The notes: generated from the sequence alone by a model not told the origin. Shown: positions 41,779-51,983, counted from the first letter of the stretch. The stretch is DNA of 64,000 bases from Clostridia bacterium (GCA_003246365.1 QKAN01000190.1:57015-121014); one strand, 5' to 3'. Program-made: numbers and translations.

Positions 41779-42837
41779 TTACTGTCCGCTTGTCGCGTCG
41801 ACCGGTTCGCAAATATAGAGAATATCGCTCACGTCGCGCGGGTCATCGTCCTGCGGCTGATTTTCCCATGCGCCGTTATAGGTCATGACCGCGGTGTCGC
41901 CGCCGTCGAGGTTGAAGGCGACCGTGCATCCAAGATCATAAAACACCTGCGCGAGTTCGCTGTATGTCATGCCCCAGGAATATTCCTTCTGCCGCCCGTC
42001 CACGAGGATAAAGCAGTAGTGACCTGGTTCATAGTAGCCAACGGCGGAAAGCGGGTTTGCTTTGGTGTTTGCAAACGTAGCGGGAATCTGCCCGTCTTCG
42101 AGCAGCTCCGGCCCAAAGGTCCAAATTTGATACGGGGTCTTTGCATAGATTGCTTCGAGCGTATCTTTTGAAATCGGTTCGGGATAGGTTTCCATTGTGC
42201 CGTCGTAGTACATGACACAAATGTCTCCGTACACCGGTAAAGTCTTGTCCCATTCCACACCGTCTCTAACCGCAATGCTGTCGTGATAGGTGAAGTTATC
42301 GCCGGAGATGGCGACAATGGAACTGACAATCTCCGACATTTGTAACGTAGACATCACGTTTTTGCGGCTGCCTTCGTTTTGATCCTGATAGTCATATGCT
42401 ACCGCGGTTTGAAAACTAGTGATGTCTTTCACATAGATATCGGCGACATAATAGGTAATCGGTTTGCTCTCGGTGCCGGCAACAACCTGCGACATCTCTA
42501 CGCAAACATTTTCGCTGCGATAAGAGGACTCGGTCTGCTCTACTTCACCAGTGGTGAATTTTTCGGCATAGTTACCGTTGAGCAGACCGGTGTCAACGGC
42601 TTCCGGCGTGGGCGTGGCGTCGTCCGGCAGCGCGGTTTCATCCGTTTGCGCCGCATCCTCCGGCGCGGGCGTTGCCGCCGGCGCAGTGGTCGCGGAAGAA
42701 AGCGTCTTTGGCTCGTAATTCGGTACACGCAAAAAATGCACGTAGGAAAACGCGCCGAGAAAGATGCCAAGCACGATCAGATCGACAACGATCGCCCTGA
42801 TCAACCGCTTGACGGAACGGGAGCGGAGACTATCCAT
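41779..42837 (-). CDS. Membrane-anchored phosphodiester glycosidase (NAGPA) family protein
   Basis: N-terminal TM; AVGYYEPGHYCFILVDGRQKEYSWGM...AFNLDGGDTAVM. Confidence 0.85.
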   Translation of the reverse strand: MDSLRSRSVKRLIRAIVVDLIVLGIFLGAFSYVHFLRVPNYEPKTLSSATTAPAATPAPEDAAQTDETALPDDATPTPEAVDTGLLNGNYAEKFTTGEVEQTESSYRSENVCVEMSQVVAGTESKPITYYVADIYVKDITSFQTAVAYDYQDQNEGSRKNVMSTLQMSEIVSSIVAISGDNFTYHDSIAVRDGVEWDKTLPVYGDICVMYYDGTMETYPEPISKDTLEAIYAKTPYQIWTFGPELLEDGQIPATFANTKANPLSAVGYYEPGHYCFILVDGRQKEYSWGMTYSELAQVFYDLGCTVAFNLDGGDTAVMTYNGAWENQPQDDDPRDVSDILYICEPVDATSGQ

Positions 42838-42897
42838 GATGTTCGGTGTTCCTCCTGACGTTGGAGATGGGAAATCAGTCTATCAGCGCAGATTGCG

Positions 42898-43935
42898 TCA
42901 ATCTTCGGGGTTGAGTTCCTCGGTTTCCGGCGGAAAGACATATTTGCGCTGAATATAAAAGCTGAGCGGATAGAGTGCAAGTTCAACAAGTATTTTGCCG
43001 ATAGCGATGGGCATCAGGTGCGTAATAATCACCATCAATCCATAATTGATCGCAAGAATGCTGATGACGAGCATATAGTAACGCAAAATTGCGCTGCGGC
43101 TCCGGTTTTCAAACACCAACTTGCAGTTCATGTAATAGTTGGCAAGCGAGCTTAGGATACGCGCGCCGACGACGCTGATTAAAAGTGACTGCGCCATGCC
43201 TTTTGTCGTAGACGACAGCAACAATACAAGCACATAATCCAGCAGCATCGCAACAAGAGAAGACGCAACAAAAAACAGGATCATCTTATAGATGCGCCAA
43301 GCGTCGCGAACAGGATTAAAATGGGACGATTTATTGTCTTCGATATACACAGTTTCGATTGTGACCTCTTCAATTGGAATTCGGTGGCGCGTGGCATAGA
43401 GCAGAACGTTGATTTCATACTCGTACCGGTCGCCTTTCATCTCCAGCATCATGGGGATGCGGAACACACCGAACGCCCTGAGACCGGTCTGTGTGTCAAA
43501 TACTTTTACGCCTGTTGACAACGCAAACACAAAGCGTGTAATCGCGTTTCCGGCGCGGCTTTTAAACGGTACGTTTCCGGAAAACTGACGACTGCCGAGA
43601 ACGAGTTTTTCCGGCGCGGCTTCCCAGGCTTTGCTGACGCGGATAATGTCGTCCGGTAAATGCTGTCCGTCTGCGTCGATGGTGACGACGCCTTCGTCCG
43701 CCGGGTATTGATCATAGATATAGGACAATGCGGTTTTGAGAGCCGCGCCTTTGCCGCGGTTGACAGAGTGGCGCAGAATTTTTGCGTAGGGTTCCAACGA
43801 ATCAAACAGGTCCCGCTTGCTTTTGTCGCTGCCGTCGTCAACGATGAGCAGGTCATAATCGGTTTTTTCGCGCAACGCAAGAACAAGGTTATACAGTTTT
43901 TCGTCAGGCTGGTATGCCGGTATAATGACGACCAT
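42898..43935 (-). CDS. Bifunctional glycosyltransferase family 2 / GtrA family protein
   Basis: VVIIPAYQPDEKLYNLVLAL...LLIVDDGSDKSK...TIDADGQHLPDD followed by a GtrA-like four-TM domain; ATG behind AAGGAGAG. Confidence 0.88.
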   Translation of the reverse strand: MVVIIPAYQPDEKLYNLVLALREKTDYDLLIVDDGSDKSKRDLFDSLEPYAKILRHSVNRGKGAALKTALSYIYDQYPADEGVVTIDADGQHLPDDIIRVSKAWEAAPEKLVLGSRQFSGNVPFKSRAGNAITRFVFALSTGVKVFDTQTGLRAFGVFRIPMMLEMKGDRYEYEINVLLYATRHRIPIEEVTIETVYIEDNKSSHFNPVRDAWRIYKMILFFVASSLVAMLLDYVLVLLLSSTTKGMAQSLLISVVGARILSSLANYYMNCKLVFENRSRSAILRYYMLVISILAINYGLMVIITHLMPIAIGKILVELALYPLSFYIQRKYVFPPETEELNPED

Positions 43936-44266
43936 ACAAGCTCTCCTTATCATCATTTCAGTCAGGATCAGGGGATGCCAAATGTAAAACATCGAGTGAT
44001 CGGCCGAGGTGTTACGGGGAAACAAAACAATCCACACCAAGGCATTGTATAGTATAACCTATTTTCCGGTTTGTGAAAAGCATTCGGGCGCGGTTGTCAA
44101 TGGTGTGCCATAATCGTTTGAATTCTCCCGTTATCTCTCTTTTTCAACGATTCTCTTGTGAACAACTTTGTAAACTATTTGTAATAATTGGAAACCCCCG
44201 CAGATTTCCATGAAATCCTGATATAATGATAGCGGCTTGCAAAGCTTGAAAGGACACGGCATAGAA

Positions 44267-46180
44267 ATGACCCGAAAATCCAATCCACGCGCCGGTAAAC
44301 GCAATGAAGCGGATCGGGAACCGCTGACGCAGGCTGGCGAATCAGAACAAGAACCCATACAGACGCCGGAAAACGATCTGGCGGAATACGAATATCCTCA
44401 AATTGAAGTGGAGCCTTTTGTTCCAACCGATTTTTATCCTTCGACGCATGTGCGCGGCGGACGAACCCGCGCGCGCAAAAAAAAGCGCGCGCTTTGGGCG
44501 CTGCTTCTCGTCGGCGGAATTGTGCTGCTTGCCGTTGGCGGTGTGTTCGCGTATGCGTTGCTGCTGAATCCGAGCGAACAGTTTGCCGATGTGTCTGACA
44601 TGCAGAATCCAACCGACATCGTCGCGCTGGAAAACGAGGACACAACCGCTGCGCTGGAAACGCTGACACCCACACCGACGCTGAACCCCTATGATGTAAT
44701 CAGCGCGCAGGCGGACACTTCGATGATGCAAAACATCGTCAACGTGCTTTTAATCGGCGTGGACTATGCGGAAGAGCGCGAAACCTGGAGCGGCAAACAC
44801 GAATATCACGCGGACGTCATGATGGTTATGGCCATCAATTTTGACGAAAACCGTGTGGATCTAATTTCGCTTCCGCGCGATACTTATGCGGAGATTCCCG
44901 GCGTAAAGGGCATCTACAAACTAAACGCATCGCTCAACTGCGGCGGCGGGTTTGAGGCGGAAGGCGGTGCGGGTTTCTTGAAAACCTGCGAAGCGGCGAG
45001 CTGGATGATCGGCGGTATTCCGATTAACTATTATTATGCTGTTACGATGCCTGCGGTAAAGCAGTTGGTCAATACGATCGGCGGCGTAGATTATAATCTT
45101 GAAATGGATTTTAAAATGGACGGGCGAAGTTATGACGCAGGCCCGATCCACTTTAGCGGTCAAGGCGTGCTGGACTATCTGCGCGTACGCAAAAATGTGC
45201 AGGGCAGCGGCGATCTCAACCGTATCAACCGTCAAAAAGAGATGTTGATTGCAATCTTCGAGTCCATGCAGGAGCAAAACCTGATTTTAAAGGTGCCCGA
45301 AATACTGAACTCGTTTGAAGGACAGCTCTACACCAACTGCACGCTCGGTCAAACGGCCGCGCTGACGAAATTTGCCTATACGCTCGATAAAGATAATATC
45401 GGTATGTATTCCATCGGCGGTACGCTGACGAACATCTTCAACTGGAACTTCTGTTTAACAGATCAGAGTAACCGAGTCGATGTGATCAAGACGGTCTATG
45501 GAATCGATGTGCCGAAAGAACTGGAATACACCGCCGACTATGCGGCATACCGCTGGGCGGATATGATCGCGACGCAGTATCTGGATACCACGGAACCGTT
45601 GGTCTCTTTTGTATCGGCAGCGCTTGCGGAAGACGATCTTCTGCCAACGATGACGCCAACGCTGGAACCGACCGTTACGCCGACGGCGGAGGAGACCGTT
45701 ACGCCAACGCCTTCGGATGAAACGCCGGCGCCGACCGCCGAAGTGACGCCAACGCCAACGGTGACCATAACGTCGACACCGACGCCAATAGCAACGCCAA
45801 CACCGACAGTCTCCGTCACCTCGAGCAATCTGACGGATTCGTTCAGCGTTGTGCGACTGAGTGCACTCACCCCGGTACGCAGCGAAACCTACCGCAGATA
45901 TTCGGAGTATTCCCGCGATATGTTCAATAATTTCCTCATGTCGCTGGACGATTTGGAAGAAGCGCAGGCGGTTGCCCGAAAAGAGGCGGCAAAGTATGCC
46001 TCCGGAAAGAGCAATAATCTCAAGCAGGCAAAACAAGACGTTGCGGACTACGCCTCGCACGTTAAGACAAACGCGCTTGCGCTCGCGCAGGAATTCGGCT
46101 ACTCAACCGGCTTGCTTGAATGGTCCTGCCGGTATGATCTGGACAAGAGTTTCAACGAGGTAACGGTAGACTTCCGTTAA
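44267..46180 (+). CDS. LCP (LytR-CpsA-Psr) family protein with TP-rich C-terminal linker and extra C-terminal domain
   Basis: NVLLIGVDYAEERETW...DVMMVMAINFDENRVDLISLPRDTYAEIPG...KLNASLNCGG...LDYLRVRKNVQGSGDLNRINRQKEML. Confidence 0.9.
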   Translation: MTRKSNPRAGKRNEADREPLTQAGESEQEPIQTPENDLAEYEYPQIEVEPFVPTDFYPSTHVRGGRTRARKKKRALWALLLVGGIVLLAVGGVFAYALLLNPSEQFADVSDMQNPTDIVALENEDTTAALETLTPTPTLNPYDVISAQADTSMMQNIVNVLLIGVDYAEERETWSGKHEYHADVMMVMAINFDENRVDLISLPRDTYAEIPGVKGIYKLNASLNCGGGFEAEGGAGFLKTCEAASWMIGGIPINYYYAVTMPAVKQLVNTIGGVDYNLEMDFKMDGRSYDAGPIHFSGQGVLDYLRVRKNVQGSGDLNRINRQKEMLIAIFESMQEQNLILKVPEILNSFEGQLYTNCTLGQTAALTKFAYTLDKDNIGMYSIGGTLTNIFNWNFCLTDQSNRVDVIKTVYGIDVPKELEYTADYAAYRWADMIATQYLDTTEPLVSFVSAALAEDDLLPTMTPTLEPTVTPTAEETVTPTPSDETPAPTAEVTPTPTVTITSTPTPIATPTPTVSVTSSNLTDSFSVVRLSALTPVRSETYRRYSEYSRDMFNNFLMSLDDLEEAQAVARKEAAKYASGKSNNLKQAKQDVADYASHVKTNALALAQEFGYSTGLLEWSCRYDLDKSFNEVTVDFR

Positions 46181-46196
46181 CCGAAACGAACCAAAT

Positions 46197-46229
46197 CAAA
46201 AACAGACCCGTAGAGGGTCTGTTTTTTTG
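46197..46229. terminator. Terminator between convergent genes
   Basis: AAAACAGACCCGTAGAGGGTCTGTTTTTTT. Confidence 0.85.
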
Positions 46230-46239
46230 TTGCGTACTT

Positions 46240-47676
46240 TTATTTCTTTCGAACGACGGTAACGCGCGGATTTAAACCGCCCGCTTCGGTTGTCAGCTCG
46301 GCGGCGACAATCAACCCGGGTTCGTTTTTCAGGCAGGCAGAAAGCAGGCGGTGTTCCATCGTATAGAGCACAGCAACGCCGTCGGCCGCCAGCAGTCGCG
46401 GTAACATCTTCACAAAACCGCGGTAGAGCGGTTCGTTGCTTTCGTGTGTGCCGACGCGGTTGCCGAACGGCATATTTGTCAGTATCAGGTCAAACGCATC
46501 GCGCGGCTCAAACTTGAGAATATCCTTGTGGACAAAGCGCGCGCCGCTGTGCGCGGCCTGCGCGTTCTCTCGCGCGGCGTCCAGGGTGCGCTCCGAGATA
46601 TCAACGCCGATGGTCGGCGTGTTTACCGCGCGCTCCAGTTCAAACAACAGCGTTCCGCTGCCGCAAAACGGATCCAGCGTACGCGGGCGTGCGCGCGAAA
46701 TAAAAGAGAGCGCGTAACGCGCGAGACACGCGGCGTGTACCGGATGGATGGAGGCAGGAATGGCGCGTTTGCGATATGCAAATCGCGTGTCCGGCACATC
46801 CTTCGGGCGAATGAATAAATTGCAGGTTTTCCGATTGCAGACAATGCGAAGTTCGTCCGCATAGCGGGAAGGATTGTCCCCGCCGCCGAGCGCAAGCGAT
46901 ACGGCGCGGATAAACGCGGACCGGTCGCCGTCGTAATCGCGCAATTCAATCCGGTAGGGACGCGAAAGCACGGGGGAAGCGAGCACGGCGATTGCGGTGG
47001 CATCCAACGAAATGGATTCAGCAACCGGAAGTAGAAGCTCTTGCGCACAGCGTAACTCCTGCAGCGTTTTGATCTGGTCGGTAACAACGTGAACCCCATC
47101 GGCAGCGAGCGTGCCCTGAAAACCGCGGGACAGTGTCTCCTTCAGGAGAATCTGACCGAATCCTTGCGGCGGCACCAGAAGCACTTCCATCGGGCTTTTC
47201 AAGCGATTTCTTGGCGGCAGGGGAACGTCTTTTTCCAGAACGGCAAGCGCTTTCCGGTGCGCTTCCAGAATATCGTTTACATGTTTGACTTCGGTTTCAT
47301 CCGCGGCTGTCGGCGGCACATATGCGTTTAACGCGGCAACTGCCTGCGCTCCGCCGATGCTGCCCAGCGCGAGCAGGATGGAGGGGACGACAAAACGCGT
47401 TTCCTCCGCGTTCAATGCCGAGATGAGCGCACCCGCGTCTTTTTTCTGCGCCAGTGCGCCTAAAAGACGCGCGGCATTTTTTCGCGCTTTGGGTTCACCG
47501 CCCGAAAGTAGCGCATAAATTTGGCTGCGGTCAGCGAGCAGGTTGTCGATGATGATTCGCGGAGCCTGTTTTTTTGCATGCGCGGTCAGCGCGGAAAGCG
47601 CGCCGACTGGATCGTCCGTCAATTGACCGGCGAGGCCGCGAAGCTCCTGTTCGGAAACGACGAGTTCGTTATGCAT
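46240..47676 (-). CDS. HEAT-like repeat protein fused to RNA/DNA methyltransferase domain (TRM11/RlmL-like)
   Basis: N-terminal ALLSGGEPKARKNAARLLGALAQKKDAGALISAL repeats; LDPFCGSGTLLFELERAV and ILTNMPFGNRVG motifs. Confidence 0.8.
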   Translation of the reverse strand: MHNELVVSEQELRGLAGQLTDDPVGALSALTAHAKKQAPRIIIDNLLADRSQIYALLSGGEPKARKNAARLLGALAQKKDAGALISALNAEETRFVVPSILLALGSIGGAQAVAALNAYVPPTAADETEVKHVNDILEAHRKALAVLEKDVPLPPRNRLKSPMEVLLVPPQGFGQILLKETLSRGFQGTLAADGVHVVTDQIKTLQELRCAQELLLPVAESISLDATAIAVLASPVLSRPYRIELRDYDGDRSAFIRAVSLALGGGDNPSRYADELRIVCNRKTCNLFIRPKDVPDTRFAYRKRAIPASIHPVHAACLARYALSFISRARPRTLDPFCGSGTLLFELERAVNTPTIGVDISERTLDAARENAQAAHSGARFVHKDILKFEPRDAFDLILTNMPFGNRVGTHESNEPLYRGFVKMLPRLLAADGVAVLYTMEHRLLSACLKNEPGLIVAAELTTEAGGLNPRVTVVRKK

Positions 47677-48751
47677 GATTTGCCGCATCCTTAATGATCT
47701 TTAAGATCGCTTGTGTGCCGTCGGAGCGCGTGTCTTCGCACATCATTTCAGAAAACGCTGCGCGGTTTGCGTATAGGTCGTCAATCGCAACAACGAGGGA
47801 TTCCGCCGTCGCCGTGTTTTGATCGAGCACTTTTGCATAGCCCTTCTTCTCAAAATACTTTGCGTTTAACAACTGATCTCCGCGTGTGCTGGCCGATGTG
47901 AGCGGCACCAGAATGCTGGGCTTATTCAGCGCGAGCAGCTCAAACACGCTGTTTGCGCCGGCGCGGGAGAGCACGATATCGCTCAGCGCGAACAGATCCG
48001 GTAACTCTTTGTCGATGTATTCATATTGGTTATAACCGCAGGCGGCGCAATTGCAATCGTTTTTACCGCGTCCGCAAAGATGGATTACGTCATAGGTTTG
48101 CGACAAAACAGGCAGCGCTTCACGGACGAGTTCGTTGAGCTTCAGCGCACCGAGGCTGCCGCCCATCACGAGCAACACGGGTTTTTCGCCCGATAGTCCG
48201 GTGAAGGCCAACGCGCGTTCGCGGCTGCCTTCATACAGGGCAGGGCGAATCGGCGTTCCGGTGAAAATGCCTTTTCCATCCGGAATATGCGGCAGGGTGT
48301 CCTCAAAACTCACGCAGACCTTGTCCGTAAACCGCGTTGCAATCCGGTTGCTCAAGCCGGGGGAATAGTCCGATTCGTGCGCGACGACAGGCACCTTTCC
48401 CGCGCCAAGCACGACGGGAACGGAAACAAAGCCGCCCTTGCTAAAGATGACGTCCGGTCTGATCTGCCGAATCAATTTGCGTGCCTGAAAATAGCCCTTG
48501 ATCACTCGAAACGGATCGATGAAGTTTTGCCAGGAAAAATAGCGGCGAAGTTTGCCCGTTGAAACGCCGTGAAAATGGACGCCTTCGAGCGAAGAGATCA
48601 ATCCTTTTTCCATGCCGCTGGTAGAACCGATATAGTGAACTTCCCAGCCTTCTTTCAACAGCGGTTCGATGAGCGCGATATTCGGGGTTACGTGCCCCGC
48701 CGTGCCGCCGCCGGTAAAAATGATGCGTTTCGTGATGTTTGAAGATTCCAT
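47669..48751 (-). CDS. murG: Undecaprenyldiphospho-muramoylpentapeptide beta-N-acetylglucosaminyltransferase
   Basis: IIFTGGGTAGHVTPNIALIEPL; VIFSKGGFVSVPVVLGA; LVMGGSLGALKLNELV; LSRAGANSVFELLALNKPSILVPL. Confidence 0.96.
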   Translation of the reverse strand: MESSNITKRIIFTGGGTAGHVTPNIALIEPLLKEGWEVHYIGSTSGMEKGLISSLEGVHFHGVSTGKLRRYFSWQNFIDPFRVIKGYFQARKLIRQIRPDVIFSKGGFVSVPVVLGAGKVPVVAHESDYSPGLSNRIATRFTDKVCVSFEDTLPHIPDGKGIFTGTPIRPALYEGSRERALAFTGLSGEKPVLLVMGGSLGALKLNELVREALPVLSQTYDVIHLCGRGKNDCNCAACGYNQYEYIDKELPDLFALSDIVLSRAGANSVFELLALNKPSILVPLTSASTRGDQLLNAKYFEKKGYAKVLDQNTATAESLVVAIDDLYANRAAFSEMMCEDTRSDGTQAILKIIKDAANHA

Positions 48752-48770
48752 AATATATTTCGTTCCCCCG

Positions 48771-48811
48771 AAAAACCACACGACCGGCGAGAACCGATCG
48801 TGTGGTATAGT
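48771..48811 (-). terminator. Terminator downstream of the PBP gene
   Basis: Minus strand CCACACGATCGGTTCTCGCCGGTCGTGTGGTTTTT. Confidence 0.75.
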
Positions 48812-48870
48812 ACGATTCTAATTCAGTTTATGCCCGAATCAATGGTTTGTCTACAGAAACTTGATTCCGC

Positions 48871-51849
48871 TTAACCTTCGGTTTCGTTGAGCACGTCGTC
48901 CTTCAACAGCGCGCGGGCGATGTCGAACTTCATCTGTGCCCATTCTTCCGGCGCGGTCGTCAGGTCGATTTCCAGCATGATGCAGACGAGACGCGCGTCT
49001 TCTGCGTCAACCTTTACGCCGTCTTTGCTGTCGCGCCAGCAGATGAACCATGCGAGTTCCTTCGTCTTGTCGTTGTTGATTTCGGCGGTGCCTGTTTTTC
49101 CGGCCATGGTATAGCCCAGATCAAGCGGCGACTTGGTGATGAAACTCTTTGTCAGATAGCGCGCGGTGCCGTCGGTGCAAACCTTGAGCAGAGCGGGGTA
49201 GATGTTGTCGATCGTCCCCTGCTGCAGAATAGTACGGTAGATTTTTGGTTCGTTCTGCTGAACGAGCGTATAGTCCGTTCCGTCTGCATGCCAGATACTG
49301 TCCACAAGATACGGCTGCATGATAACGCCGTCGTTGGCATAGGCGGAGGCATAGCAAGCCATCTGTAACGGCGACATCAGAATTTCACCCTGACCATAAC
49401 CCGTAACCGCGAGGTCATATTCGTTGAGCGGAGTATCTTCCGTACGTTCATTTGCCAACTGCGGCTGGCTGACGTCGAGACCATAGAGCATTTTCTCGAG
49501 TACAAGATGTACGTTGGGCACTTCGCTATAGCTGCCGTCTGCGTTTTCTTTCCAGAGACTGGTTCCACCCTCGGCGAGGTTCATCCAGGACACTTGTTCC
49601 GTATCGCTCGGATTCACCTGCCAGTAGAGGCGGGGCAGTGTGCCGTCGGCTTCCAGTTCTATGGTTGTGTTCCAGCCAATCTTATCCATGAATTCCTGGA
49701 ATTTTGTCCAACCCATACGCATCGCTGCATAAGAGAAGAAGATATTATCCGATGAGATAATGGAGTTGATCATGTTCATCGGAGAAGGACGGCTGTCGCT
49801 TCTTGTACGAACCAACGCGTGGTCGTTACTCTGCTCGTTCCAGGTTAAGTCACTGGAATTGTCGGCGAGATTCGCAAGGAACGTTTCAGAAGGATACCAC
49901 TGATCATTGCTGATCTCTTCGGACGCAGGGAATACGTCGTTGATGGTCATGGTGTTTGTTTCCAGCAGAGCCGCGCTGGTCATGAGTTTAAACACTGAAC
50001 CGGGCGTATACAAACCTTGCGTGGCACGGTTGTAAAGCGGGATATCCGGGTCTGTCTGTAACGCTTCCCAATCTTCAATCGGAAGGCCTCGGCTCAGGTC
50101 GTTCAGGTCGAATCCGGGCCATGAGGTCATCGCTTGAATAGCGCCGGTTTTGGGATTTAATACGATAACGCTGCCGTGTATCTTTTCGTCGTATACGACG
50201 GTGTCGATGACGTCTTCAAGCCGTTCCTGCAACTCTGGAATAATGGTCAGATGCAGGTCGTTGCCGTCCACCGCATCGGTGGAATACAGCATGCCCCGGC
50301 TGCCGCCTTCCTTGGTTTGAATATAGGTAAAGCGTCCGTTGGTACCCAGCAGCTGGTCTTCATAGAGCTGCTCCAGGCCGTATTTGCCGATGTAACTGTC
50401 GCCGTTGTATCGTGTATCGGTCGTCACGTAGCGGTCGTTTGCTGCATCGTACGTGATATCGCCATACGTTTCAAAGTTGATCTTCTCTTTTTTGGAGATG
50501 ATACCGGCGTAGCCAACGATGTGGCAAAGCGAACTTCCGTTGGGATAATATCGCAATGTGCCGTAGTTGGCGGTGTCGATTGCAAGACCGGTGATGGCGA
50601 GCAATCGGGTTTTCAAGTCCGTCGTCGCCTCATCCGGATAGAAAGTTTTTAGTTTAACGAAATCGTTTCGAACTTTGGTGAGCGCTTCGCGCACTTCATC
50701 TTCGGTCATTTCCATTTCCGGCACATCGGCAACCGCCTTGATGAATTCGCTCACATCCGGAATTGTGCTGGGCACGCAGAAGATGGTGACCGCACTTACA
50801 TTCTGCGCGTAAGGTTCGCCGTATGCGAGGATTTCTCCGCGGTTTGCTTGCAAAACGCCGACGCGCAGGCTGTCGCCCCATTCCATATCCGGAAAGATCA
50901 GGCTGGGCGACCAATTGATGGTCCAGCGGTGTTCAATGCGGTTTGCCTCAATGGTGAAATCGTAGGTAAGGTCTTCGTTCGCGCGTTCACTGTGATAGGT
51001 GAGCGTATAGTTCACTGTCGCGATGATTTCACCGTCGAGAACATCCGTCGCCGTATAGTCGATGCCGGTGAGTTCCAGCTCGTCAAAAATGCTCTGGTAA
51101 CGCTCGATAAACTCCACCTTCGTGATGGTGGTTTCTACTTCGTCGGCTGTTTCATCCGTGGTTTCGTCTGTTGCCGCCGGCGTTGCCGTTGCGTTCGGGT
51201 CGGCCGTTGCGTTGGGATCGGGCGTATCGGTAATGGTCGGCGTCGCCGTGTCTTCCGGCGCGGGCGTCATGTCCGTGTCGCGCTGGTCGGCGGGAATCTG
51301 ACTCTCGTCTACCATGTCGGGATCGGGGGTGGCATCCGGGTCAATAGTAGCGTCCGGGTCGGCGGTTGCATCCGGGTCAACGGTCGCGTCCGGATCCGGC
51401 GTTGCGTCGGGATCGACGGTGGCGGAAGTTTCGTCCATGGGATATTCGCCCGTTTCGGGGTCGGGTGTAAACCCGTTTTCAATGACGGGCGTCGGCGTCG
51501 CAAATTCCGGTGTAGGCGTTGCGGAGGCCTCCGGTGTGGGGGTTCCTTCCTCCGGTGTGGGCGTTGGCGTTTCCGCCTTGTCCAAACCAAATACCTGCCG
51601 CCAAATCTCGCGGTTTTCTTCTTTCTCTTTTTCTTCTTCGGCAACGCGGGCTTCGCGTTCTTCTTCGGTTTCCGGCGCTTTAATGCTGTCCGCAAGCATT
51701 TCGTAGGCTTTGTCGAAATCTTGCGAACAGATATAGTCCAGGAATCGATAACAGTAATCGCTGCCGCGCGTAACGATCGAACAGCCAAGGTTCAGACCGA
51801 ACATGCCCAGCATAACAACAGCGATTAAAAATGCAAAAAATCGTTTCAT
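48871..51849 (-). CDS. Class B penicillin-binding protein (PBP2a-like, MecA_N/NTF2-like N-domain) with repeat-rich insertion
   Basis: TPGSVFKLMTSAALLE (SxxK), GKTGTAE (KTG); N-terminal FLDYICSQDFDKAYEMLADSIK and FIERYQSIFDELEL halves separated by D/P/T-rich segment. Confidence 0.9.
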   Translation of the reverse strand: MKRFFAFLIAVVMLGMFGLNLGCSIVTRGSDYCYRFLDYICSQDFDKAYEMLADSIKAPETEEEREARVAEEEKEKEENREIWRQVFGLDKAETPTPTPEEGTPTPEASATPTPEFATPTPVIENGFTPDPETGEYPMDETSATVDPDATPDPDATVDPDATADPDATIDPDATPDPDMVDESQIPADQRDTDMTPAPEDTATPTITDTPDPNATADPNATATPAATDETTDETADEVETTITKVEFIERYQSIFDELELTGIDYTATDVLDGEIIATVNYTLTYHSERANEDLTYDFTIEANRIEHRWTINWSPSLIFPDMEWGDSLRVGVLQANRGEILAYGEPYAQNVSAVTIFCVPSTIPDVSEFIKAVADVPEMEMTEDEVREALTKVRNDFVKLKTFYPDEATTDLKTRLLAITGLAIDTANYGTLRYYPNGSSLCHIVGYAGIISKKEKINFETYGDITYDAANDRYVTTDTRYNGDSYIGKYGLEQLYEDQLLGTNGRFTYIQTKEGGSRGMLYSTDAVDGNDLHLTIIPELQERLEDVIDTVVYDEKIHGSVIVLNPKTGAIQAMTSWPGFDLNDLSRGLPIEDWEALQTDPDIPLYNRATQGLYTPGSVFKLMTSAALLETNTMTINDVFPASEEISNDQWYPSETFLANLADNSSDLTWNEQSNDHALVRTRSDSRPSPMNMINSIISSDNIFFSYAAMRMGWTKFQEFMDKIGWNTTIELEADGTLPRLYWQVNPSDTEQVSWMNLAEGGTSLWKENADGSYSEVPNVHLVLEKMLYGLDVSQPQLANERTEDTPLNEYDLAVTGYGQGEILMSPLQMACYASAYANDGVIMQPYLVDSIWHADGTDYTLVQQNEPKIYRTILQQGTIDNIYPALLKVCTDGTARYLTKSFITKSPLDLGYTMAGKTGTAEINNDKTKELAWFICWRDSKDGVKVDAEDARLVCIMLEIDLTTAPEEWAQMKFDIARALLKDDVLNETEG
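51300..51425 (-). repeat. In-frame ~15/30-bp tandem repeats encoding (T/A/V/P/I)DPDA(T)
   Basis: Translation TVDPDATPDPDATVDPDATADPDATIDPDATPDPD within the PBP gene. Confidence 0.85.
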
Positions 51850-51983
51850 GAATTATCCTGTTTCTTTGTGATTTACCCCCGGTAAAGCGTTATTATTATA
51901 CCAAATGTGCCACAAGGGGGAAGTGAAACCGAAAAAAGTTAATAATCCTGCCACGATTGACCGCCCAAACGGGTCGATTGTGA

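Noticed and set aside
45455-46060. Minus-strand 201-aa ORF over the LCP linker
   Set aside because: Low-complexity R/W-rich translation produced by the antisense of TP repeats
51300-51425. Regular short repeats considered as a CRISPR array
   Set aside because: Repeats are in frame, encode DPDAT within the PBP, and lack unique ~30-nt spacers
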